A DNA stretch of 40,631 nucleotides from assembly GCF_018739885.1 (NCBI RefSeq), contig NZ_JADOES010000037.1:89474-130104 (forward strand), in the 5' to 3' direction. Source of the stretch: Leptothoe spongobia TAU-MAC 1115 (lineage in GTDB: Bacteria; Cyanobacteriota; Cyanobacteriia; Phormidesmidales; Phormidesmidaceae). The position numbers were made by a program, and so were the translations under genes. The notes under the pieces are model-generated. The model saw only the letters and a list, made by a program, of their open reading frames with translations. It searched no databases and was not told the DNA's origin. How positions within the stretch are numbered: position 1 is the first letter of the stretch; each line of letters opens with the position of its first letter. Positions 34,845 to 40,631 of this stretch are shown piece by piece.

Positions 34845-35375
34845 CTATTTCAGTGCTAGTACGCCCTGTTCCTTGAGTTTGGGATTGAACTTAATGGGCA
34901 TTTGCGCCCCTCGGGCCTCGACTTTGGCCTTGACCTCAGCTTCGACACGGCGGGCCAGCTTTTTGAGGAGCTTGTTGGTTTGGGCTGGTTCGGCGTTGGC
35001 GATCTCATCCCGCTCCTCGTCGGTCATAAAGACTTTGGCATCAATGGGTTTTTCCCAGGCCAGTTGCTGGTCACCATTGCCAGGGGGAACTGTGCCATAT
35101 TCTGCTAGCCAGGCGTTACGAATTTCATCTAGCAGGGTGCGGCTAGGGCGTGTCACTGTATAAAACTTGAACCAATGGCACTGCTCTGGGCAACGCACCA
35201 GATGCTGGATCAGGCCGATGCTAATATCCCGCGAATAGCCCACATATTGCAGGGCTTCAGCGGCATCAAAAATGGCGTAAATTCCGACTTTTCCCTCTAA
35301 TCCAGATGGCAGTTCACCCTCTACGAGGTAGGGTTGCATGTCTAAGCTGGCCAAGGTGGGAAGCGTATCTGCCAT
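34845..35375 (-). CDS. GIY-YIG nuclease-family protein
   Basis: This encodes 176 residues. The GIY-YIG fold is visible at GKVGIYAIFDAAEALQYVGYSRD (about 27-50, where GIY appears as GIYAI and YIG as YVG). The catalytic-type Arg lies in the following segment, and FYTVTRPSRTLLDEIRNAW follows near 85-105. The C-terminal third is Lys/Glu-rich and helical (NKLLKKLARRVEAEVKAKV). Similar proteins occur in cyanobacteria and plants, where the biological role is not clear. Cleavage activity is inferred from the fold only. Confidence 0.78.
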   Translation of the reverse strand: MADTLPTLASLDMQPYLVEGELPSGLEGKVGIYAIFDAAEALQYVGYSRDISIGLIQHLVRCPEQCHWFKFYTVTRPSRTLLDEIRNAWLAEYGTVPPGNGDQQLAWEKPIDAKVFMTDEERDEIANAEPAQTNKLLKKLARRVEAEVKAKVEARGAQMPIKFNPKLKEQGVLALK

Positions 35376-35525
35376 GGTGGTCGTGAGTAACTTGAGTGAA
35401 CGTCACCTATCCTAATACTGCGCTTGAGCGAAGATAGATTCTTTCCAAGAAATTCAACGATTGCCCTCCCACCTGTTTCAAAAAGAAACACTATATTGAA
35501 GAAACATACTTTTTCTGGTCCTGCT

Positions 35526-35642
35526 ATGAGTACGCCAAAAGATGTGACTAATCGGATCGTATTTGTGCTGCTGATTGTCGTTATTGGTTGGCAATTATTT
35601 CGAGTAGGAATGCTGGTCGGGGTCGCTAATGGCTGGCTTTAA
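35526..35642 (+). CDS. Small single-span membrane protein, 38 residues
   Basis: The ATG at 35526 gives 38 residues: a short polar N-terminus (MSTPKDVTNR), one membrane helix (IVFVLLIVVIGWQLFRVGML) and a short tail. The frame is open further up to 35424, but that part has no sequence character. It resembles in size the small subunits of photosynthetic or NDH complexes, but it does not match one I can name. The next gene on the opposite strand ends 16 bases away. Confidence 0.5.
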   Translation: MSTPKDVTNRIVFVLLIVVIGWQLFRVGMLVGVANGWL

Positions 35643-35658
35643 TTTGAAGATGAGACAC

Positions 35659-36519
35659 CTATCCAGCTTCCTCTGTATCTAAGCTTGTGGAAGTTTCAAT
35701 AAAGGATAGAATATCGCGCACAACACCACTGACACCTCGGCTGTTAGGGGTCAAAATTTTGCCTTTGAGTCCTCCTTTTTCTTTCAGCTGCATGAGCGAT
35801 TTTGTGAGGGAGTGGTTTGAATAGCGAACGATAGAAACAATCAAATCACAGTCAGCAAGTTTTTGTTTGAGCTGCTTTTGTGAGGTACTGACCTCTCTAT
35901 GGGACGGAATTTCAACTGCTGTATAGACCAGGCCATAGTCTGATCGCAACGTCTGAATCACAACACGCCTGGTGGCCTCATGCCCTCCGACGAAGCCGAT
36001 CTTCCAGTCCGCCAACGTTATGACTGGTGTTGTTGGTTCGTTCGTGATTGGAGCGGTTGACCTGGCTTGAATAGCAGCTAAATTAGACTGCTGAACTGTA
36101 TTTAAATTGGCCTCACAGTTCGTCAGGGCTGATGTCCGGTTTCTCAGCTCTCTTTTGAGGAATTGAATTTGAGCATCGCTGTCAGTGACCCATGCATCTA
36201 ACTCTTGCCACAATTCACTGTATTGCTGACGAGAGTTTTCCAGTTCTTGCTGGTGATCGGCTAATGCTTGTTGTCGAGCATCTAACTCTTGTTGTTGATC
36301 GTTGAATGCTTTTTGTAAATCGGTGTACTGGGTGTGGGCCTGAGCTAATTGCTGAGTCAGGTTAGCCGCATTTTCTTGGGCAATAGCCAGCTCATGTCGT
36401 AGCTGGTGGACGCGGCGGTGGTCTTTTCCGCTGACTCCATCCCAAAGGTGGATGCACCAATTACTAACGTGTCTAATGGGTTTTGTAAGAGGCCGGATGA
36501 CATGTTTGGCCTTTTTCAT
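35659..36519 (-). CDS. Coiled-coil protein with a C-terminal DUF2325 domain
   Basis: This encodes 286 residues. About 35-150 form a long coiled coil of Gln/Glu/Ala/Leu heptads (LAQAHTQYTDLQKAFNDQQQ and similar). The last 100 residues match DUF2325: WKIGFVGGHEATRRVVIQ, then DCDLIVSIVRYSNHSLT, then GGLKGKILTPNSRGVSGVVRDIL, with the fold of a small nucleotide-binding or regulatory domain. DUF2325 is found in proteins of unclear role across bacteria. There is no signal peptide or membrane helix. The start is 166 bases from the divergent GH116 gene. Confidence 0.75.
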   Translation of the reverse strand: MKKAKHVIRPLTKPIRHVSNWCIHLWDGVSGKDHRRVHQLRHELAIAQENAANLTQQLAQAHTQYTDLQKAFNDQQQELDARQQALADHQQELENSRQQYSELWQELDAWVTDSDAQIQFLKRELRNRTSALTNCEANLNTVQQSNLAAIQARSTAPITNEPTTPVITLADWKIGFVGGHEATRRVVIQTLRSDYGLVYTAVEIPSHREVSTSQKQLKQKLADCDLIVSIVRYSNHSLTKSLMQLKEKGGLKGKILTPNSRGVSGVVRDILSFIETSTSLDTEEAG

Positions 36520-36685
36520 GGCTGAAGGTCTCCTTGGCCTCTATTTTTTGCTGCGTCCTATATGGGGCTTTAAAAACAAGGCTAACGTAACCGACCTGAA
36601 TTGTAGCTACGCCATAGAGATTCTTTGTATTGTTCATTCCCCATTGCCTCGATAGAATGCTGATTGCTGTTTTAGTCGGTAATCT

Positions 36686-39178
36686 ATGCCCACTCCCAAT
36701 ATTCCGACCGTTGCTTGGACTTGGCCCATTGGTGCGAAATGGGAAACGCCCTACATTGTTCGCTATGCCAGCAATTTAGATGATGGGCCGGAGCATGGTA
36801 TTCCCCTGGGCGGTTTAGGGGCTGGTTGTATTGGTCGTGCTCCCAACGGGACGTTTAACCTGTGGCATTTGGACGGTGGAGAACATACGTTTGCCCATTT
36901 TCCAGCCTGTCAGTTTGCGGTTTATGAGGAATCAATGGGAAAGTCGCAGACCTATGCCATGGCAACGGCAGGCAAGGGTTTAGATTCCTGGCACTGGTAC
37001 CCCGCCGTGCCCCGTAAGGTGGGCACTGCCCACCATCCCGAACAGACGGAACACAACCAAGGCGGCACCTACCAAGCCCTATATCCCCGCAGCTGGTATG
37101 TCTACCAAGACATCTTCCAAGCCGATCTGACCTGTGAGCAATTTTCGCCCATATGGCCAGACAACTACCAGGAAAGCAGCTATCCGGTAGCTGTATTTGT
37201 GTGGACAGCCCATAACCCTACCGATCAGCCGATTACTCTAAGTATTTTGCTGAGCTGGCAGAACATGGTGGGGTGGTTTACCAATGCGGCAGCATCACCG
37301 GAGATTCAGCAGCGGGAGGATGGCAGCCCGTTTTATGACTATGTGCCACCCTTACGGCAGAGTGAGGGTAATTTGAACCAGCTGGTAAGTTCTGAGACTG
37401 CCACTGGCATTTTGATGGATGGGACCTGGACGGGTAGTCCTGGTGAAGGCGATGGCCAGTTTTGTATTGCTGTGCCGCAGACCGATGGGGTGACCTATCA
37501 CACCCGCTGGAATCCTGATGGGGCTGGGGCTGAGCTGTGGGAAGACTTCGCCATCAGCGGTCTCTTAAGTAATGTTGCTGATACAACGTCCGCGCTAGCA
37601 GACGAACAAGTGGCGGGTGCGATCGCAATCCAAATCACCCTAGCTCCAGGTGAAGCCAAAGAACTCCCCTTCGTCCTGAGCTGGGATTTACCCGTCACTG
37701 AGTTTGCCACCAGAAAACTAGCCTATCGCCGGTATACGGATGTTTACTCACGTTCCGGTCGGAATGCCTGGCAAATCGCTCAAGACGCCCTAGCCCACTA
37801 TCAAACCTGGCAGCAAAAAATCATCGACTGGCAGCAGCCGATTTTAGATCGCCCCGATCTGCCTGACTGGTTCAAAATGGCCCTGTTCAACGAACTCTAC
37901 GACATGGCCAGTGGCGGTACGCTGTGGTCTGCCGCCAGCGATGGCGATCCGGTAGGGCAGTTCGGCGTGTTGGAATGCCTGGACTACCGCTGGTATGAAA
38001 GTCTCGATGTGCGGCTATATGGCGGTTTTTCCACCCTGATGCTCTGGCCTGAGTTAGAGAAATCGATTATCCGTGCCTTTGCCCGCGCGATTCCCACCGA
38101 AGATCCGAAAAAACGCATCATTGGCTACTACTACACCGTCGGTGAGGGTGAACATCTGGCTCCGAGAAAGATCAAAGGTGCCACCCCCCACGATCTGGGC
38201 GCACCCAATGAGAATCCATGGATGGCCACGAACTACACCAGCTATCAGGACTGCAATCAGTGGAAAGATTTGCCCAGTGACTTTGTGCTGCAAGTGTATC
38301 GAGCCTTTGTGTTGACTGGCGGTGATGACATTGAGTTTCTGGCAGAGTGCTGGCCTGCGGTGACCGAAACGATTCAGTATCTGAAGCTATTTGATTTGGA
38401 TGGCGATGGTGTGCCCGAAAATGGTGGTGCCCCGGACCAAACCTTTGATGATTGGCAGCTGAAGGGATTGAGTGCCTACTGTGGTGGTCTATGGCTAGCT
38501 GCGTTGGAGGCTGCCATCAAGATGGGCGACATTTTGCAGCAGCACCAGCAAATCTCTAGTAGTTTTGCCATTGTGAAATCCCAGTATCAGCGCTGGATCA
38601 AGCAGGGCAAAATCGTTTATCAAAACAAGCTGTGGACGGGCAGTTTCTATCGCTTAGACGCTGAAAGCAACTCTGATGTGGTGATGGCGGATCAGCTGTG
38701 CGGTCAGTTTTGTGCTCGCCTAATGGGACTGCCGGACATTGTGGATGAGGAATATATCGATATCGCCCTCGACACAATTTACGATGCCTGTTTCGTGAAA
38801 TTCAATCAGTATGCCGCCCAGCATGCGGCACCGCAGAACCAAAAATTTGAAGGTGCCCAAACCGGCTTCTTTAGTGCGGCTCAGCTGGGCATGGCCATTG
38901 GTGCGGCCAATGGGGTGAAGCCCGATGGTACGCCCGAAAATCCAGATGATACACACCAGCTGGAAGTGTGGACAGGCATTAACTTTGGCCTAGCTGCGTT
39001 CTTGGCTCAGATGGGTAAGCGCGATCAGGCTATGGCCATTACCGAAGCTGTCGTGCAGCAAATTTACGACTATGGTTTACAGTTTCGGACACCTGAGGCG
39101 ATTACGGCCATGGGTACATTTCGTGCCTGTCATTACCTGCGACCTATGGCTATCTGGGGGCTGTATGCTCAGCTCTAA
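36686..39178 (+). CDS. GH116 beta-glucosidase (GBA2-type, glucosylceramidase-like)
   Basis: This encodes 830 residues. The N-terminal beta-sandwich begins GIPLGGLGAGCIGRAPNGTF. The catalytic (alpha/alpha)6 domain carries FNELYDMASGGTLW, then FGVLECLDYRWYESLDVRLYG with the likely nucleophile E430, and VPENGGAPDQTFDDW with the likely acid/base D584; their spacing (154) is close to that of known GH116 enzymes. SAYCGGLWLAA and, near the end, FRTPEAITAMGTFRACHYLRPMAIWG complete the family pattern. Human GBA2 is the best-known relative and cleaves glucosylceramide; bacterial members act on beta-glucosides. The true substrate is unknown. There is no signal peptide, so it is cytoplasmic. A short palindromic repeat lies within the coding frame at 37018-37036. 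Confidence 0.93.
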   Translation: MPTPNIPTVAWTWPIGAKWETPYIVRYASNLDDGPEHGIPLGGLGAGCIGRAPNGTFNLWHLDGGEHTFAHFPACQFAVYEESMGKSQTYAMATAGKGLDSWHWYPAVPRKVGTAHHPEQTEHNQGGTYQALYPRSWYVYQDIFQADLTCEQFSPIWPDNYQESSYPVAVFVWTAHNPTDQPITLSILLSWQNMVGWFTNAAASPEIQQREDGSPFYDYVPPLRQSEGNLNQLVSSETATGILMDGTWTGSPGEGDGQFCIAVPQTDGVTYHTRWNPDGAGAELWEDFAISGLLSNVADTTSALADEQVAGAIAIQITLAPGEAKELPFVLSWDLPVTEFATRKLAYRRYTDVYSRSGRNAWQIAQDALAHYQTWQQKIIDWQQPILDRPDLPDWFKMALFNELYDMASGGTLWSAASDGDPVGQFGVLECLDYRWYESLDVRLYGGFSTLMLWPELEKSIIRAFARAIPTEDPKKRIIGYYYTVGEGEHLAPRKIKGATPHDLGAPNENPWMATNYTSYQDCNQWKDLPSDFVLQVYRAFVLTGGDDIEFLAECWPAVTETIQYLKLFDLDGDGVPENGGAPDQTFDDWQLKGLSAYCGGLWLAALEAAIKMGDILQQHQQISSSFAIVKSQYQRWIKQGKIVYQNKLWTGSFYRLDAESNSDVVMADQLCGQFCARLMGLPDIVDEEYIDIALDTIYDACFVKFNQYAAQHAAPQNQKFEGAQTGFFSAAQLGMAIGAANGVKPDGTPENPDDTHQLEVWTGINFGLAAFLAQMGKRDQAMAITEAVVQQIYDYGLQFRTPEAITAMGTFRACHYLRPMAIWGLYAQL
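37018..37036 (+). repeat. Short palindromic repeat inside the GH116 gene
   Basis: GGTGGGCACTGCCCACCAT matches the intergenic copy at 32138-32156 at 18 of 19 positions and is read in frame as VGTAHH (residues 112-117). This suggests a repeat that was exapted into coding sequence or arose by chance. Confidence 0.4.
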
Positions 39179-39278
39179 TCGTCAGCCATAGGAATATTGA
39201 GAATCTCAGAACTCGTCACATTTAGGTCTGTTGGATTCTTACAATGGGCTATGTTGACCTACTCGGAGGAGCACCTTT

Positions 39279-39578
39279 ATGGGCGCGTTTGCAGGAGCTA
39301 ATAATCACACGACTAAGGGTAATGTTGGCGTTGCAATTATTGCTGGTGTTGGTGGCGATCTTGCCTTTCAAAATTTTTCAACTGATGCCAATGGCGATTT
39401 GCAGGTCTATTTGACCATTGGTGGCGATTTGTCCAAGCAGACCATTGATTTGGGAGGGCTACCGGCAGCCAAAGGTGCATTCAATATTTCATTTCCTGGT
39501 GATACTGACATCAGCTTGTTTGACACAGTTGTGGTAGCAATGGGAGAAACTAGCATAGGGAGTGCTAGGGTGCCTTAA
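39279..39578 (+). CDS. Single-domain DM13-like protein
   Basis: This encodes 99 residues and nearly the whole chain fits the DM13 domain: FAGANNHTTKGNVGVAI, then DLAFQNFSTDANGDLQVYLT, then TIDLGGLPAAKGAFNISF, then LFDTVVVAMGETSIGSARV. In animal and bacterial DM13 proteins a Cys is usually conserved in the last-but-one strand; here it is VVVAMGE, so the Cys is missing. There is no signal peptide or lipobox, unusual for a domain mostly found outside the cell. A strong GGAGGAG ribosome binding site precedes the ATG. Its role is unknown; redox or adhesion functions have been proposed for DM13. Confidence 0.7.
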   Translation: MGAFAGANNHTTKGNVGVAIIAGVGGDLAFQNFSTDANGDLQVYLTIGGDLSKQTIDLGGLPAAKGAFNISFPGDTDISLFDTVVVAMGETSIGSARVP

Positions 39579-39896
39579 GGATTGCCTGGCAATGGAGTAT
39601 AGAGGTTAGAGGGATGAGTTTTCTCCATGATTGAGCCCTCTAATCTCATACCAAATCCGAATTCCTTAACCCCGATTCAAAATGGACAATTCCATAGGGG
39701 CATCCCCTGGTGGGTGTCCTCGATATCGGAGGCTACCAGCCAGGATTTCGTATAAAGTGTAGTATATTCCTCCAGTGATAGAGTGCGTCATACATTTTTG
39801 GCCTAGTGCAGGAGGAAAGTTGTTACTCGCGTTTGTTTATGATCAGAACTAGAGTCTTTTAGTAGAGAAAATGATAGGTTGCCCCTTGGTCATGGT
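39579..39896. other. Intergenic region with a dispersed-repeat copy
   Basis: These 318 bases contain no credible gene. They contain the repeat copy 39655-39690 and a small AGGGG-CAT-CCCCT hairpin at 39697-39709. The gap separates the convergent DM13 and alkyltransferase genes. Confidence 0.45.
39655..39690 (+). repeat. Dispersed repeat, copy 2
   Basis: This is the partner of 24242-24277, with 31 of 36 identical bases, followed by a GGACA...TGTCC pairing and an inner GGGG/CCCC hairpin (about 39683-39719). It lies in the gap between two convergent genes. Confidence 0.6.
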
Positions 39897-40481
39897 TTAC
39901 TTGTCGAAAAAGGATAGTTGTTGTTCATGGCGTGGTTGTTGTAGCTGCCCCAGTTCTACTCCTTCATGTTCTAGGAGCCAGCGCTTACGGTCTAGCCCGC
40001 CGGCGTAGCCAGTCAAACTGCCATTGGCCCCGATCACTCGGTGGCAGGGTAAGACGATGGAAATTGGGTTCAGGCTATTGGTGGTGCCCACCGCCCTAAC
40101 AGCGGCTGGGTTTCCTAACCGGCGCGCGAGTTCACCATAGGACATGACGGTGCCAGGCGGAATCGAGCGTAAGGCCTGCCAGACGTTTGCTTGAAAGGCT
40201 GTACCACCAGGATTGACAGGGATATGGTCAATGGCTGTGAGATCGCCTGCGAGGTATGCCTGGATTTGATGGATCAGTGGCTGCAGTGTACTGGTTTGAC
40301 TTTCTCCATGGGCTTCAACCAAATCAAAGGGACCATAGCGTTTGGCCAGCAGGCGCATCATGCGATGCTCATAGCCTTCATAGTCTAGTGAGACTAGAAC
40401 CTCGCCATCGGTGACGAGCAAAATGTTGCCGATGGGCGATGTCACGTTGGTCAGGCTTAATGACTGCGGTGTTTTTGCCAT
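39897..40481 (-). CDS. ogt: Methylated-DNA--protein-cysteine methyltransferase
   Basis: This encodes 194 residues. The acceptor motif is PCHRV, with C146 in the order IVLPCHRVIGANGS, followed by LTGYAGGLDRKRWLLEHEG. The N-terminal half is the usual non-catalytic domain. FQANVWQALRSIPPG and TVMSYGELARRLGNPAAVRAVG carry the helix-turn-helix and Arg finger used to flip the damaged base. The protein transfers methyl groups from O6-methylguanine to its own Cys, irreversibly. There is no fused Ada domain. Two adjacent palindromes lie immediately upstream of the start (40493-40523). Confidence 0.95.
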   Translation of the reverse strand: MAKTPQSLSLTNVTSPIGNILLVTDGEVLVSLDYEGYEHRMMRLLAKRYGPFDLVEAHGESQTSTLQPLIHQIQAYLAGDLTAIDHIPVNPGGTAFQANVWQALRSIPPGTVMSYGELARRLGNPAAVRAVGTTNSLNPISIVLPCHRVIGANGSLTGYAGGLDRKRWLLEHEGVELGQLQQPRHEQQLSFFDK

Positions 40482-40492
40482 GGTATTGAATG

Positions 40493-40523
40493 CACTGATA
40501 GGTCAGTGTGCTGACACGTCAGC
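40493..40523 (-). promoter_or_regulatory. Double palindrome just upstream of the alkyltransferase gene
   Basis: CACTGA/TCAGTG (40493-40498 and 40503-40508) and GCTGAC/GTCAGC (40510-40515 and 40518-40523) are two adjacent perfect six-base inverted repeats sharing CTGA-type half-sites, ending 12 bases before the start codon. It may be an operator or a leader structure; no known regulator was matched. A HIP1 site follows near 40529. Confidence 0.45.
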
Positions 40524-40631
40524 GCGATGCGATCGCTATGATGAGAAATCGTATAATCTCAGATCTTGCACCCGTCTCAAATGAGACAGTAGTACATATA
40601 GATTAACCAAAATAGCCCAATTTCTGAGAAA

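Noticed and set aside
35424..35525. N-terminal extension of the 38-residue membrane protein
   Set aside because: The upstream part is rich in residues without pattern; the ATG at 35526 directly precedes the polar N-terminus and membrane helix.
38054..38315. Short ORFs on both strands inside the GH116 gene
   Set aside because: GH116 motifs continue through this region in one frame, so these are shadows.
1..40631. CRISPR arrays, tRNA or rRNA genes
   Set aside because: No regularly spaced direct repeats, no tRNA T-loop signature in a folding context and no rRNA-like stretch were seen by eye; a tRNAscan run would be decisive for tRNAs.

Overview
The window reads as chromosomal DNA of an oxygenic phototroph, a cyanobacterium. 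It carries acsF, the oxygen-dependent ring cyclase of chlorophyll synthesis, an rplI-dnaB pair with two inteins in DnaB, a FecR/CHASE2-kinase pair, a DUF4079 membrane protein, and about sixteen copies of the cyanobacterial palindrome GCGATCGC (HIP1) in 40 kb, where chance predicts fewer than one. The genus cannot be fixed from the sequence alone; a filamentous Leptolyngbya-like or Acaryochloris-like genome is only a guess. No rRNA, tRNA or CRISPR array was seen.

Layout. Bases 1-640 are the 5' part of an IS66-like transposase gene that runs off the left edge. Bases 829-6336 are an accessory locus that looks like a type VII (ESX/WXG100) secretion system: a coiled-coil membrane ORF, a large FtsK/SpoIIIE-type ATPase with one intact and two degenerate ATPase-like modules, and three consecutive small helical proteins with WxG or WxD turns at residues 44-47. 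The ATPase coding region is broken near its transmembrane segment. It shows a doubled, diverged membrane motif, a frame change, a hairpin, and no normal start codon for the second part. Base composition also changes inside the gene. This is the most unusual part of the window.

Bases 6368-11466 (minus strand) hold dnaB, with related homing-endonuclease inteins at two highly conserved sites, and rplI. From about 11.8 to 16.8 kb the minus strand carries metabolic and hypothetical genes: glyoxalase II, an aminotransferase, a nucleoside-deoxyribosyltransferase-like protein and a zinc-ribbon protein. The zinc-ribbon gene overlaps a small upstream reading frame that has no visible start codon.

From 17.0 to 24.2 kb the plus strand carries a peptide-type ABC substrate-binding lipoprotein and permease, a SPOR-like exported protein, and a FecR protein whose gene overlaps that of a CHASE2 hybrid histidine kinase. 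From 24.3 to 29.6 kb the minus strand carries a PPP-type phosphatase, bioB, a WrbA-like flavoprotein, a disordered protein with a cold-shock-like domain, and a radical SAM/SPASM protein.

The right third holds two small conserved-looking genes, acsF, an M48 metalloprotease with a repeat-rich N-terminal half, a DUF4079 membrane protein, a GIY-YIG protein, a tiny membrane protein, a DUF2325 coiled-coil protein, a GH116 glucosidase, a single-domain DM13 protein and an O6-alkylguanine-DNA alkyltransferase. Several perfect inverted repeats lie between genes, and a short dispersed repeat occurs at 24242 and 39655.
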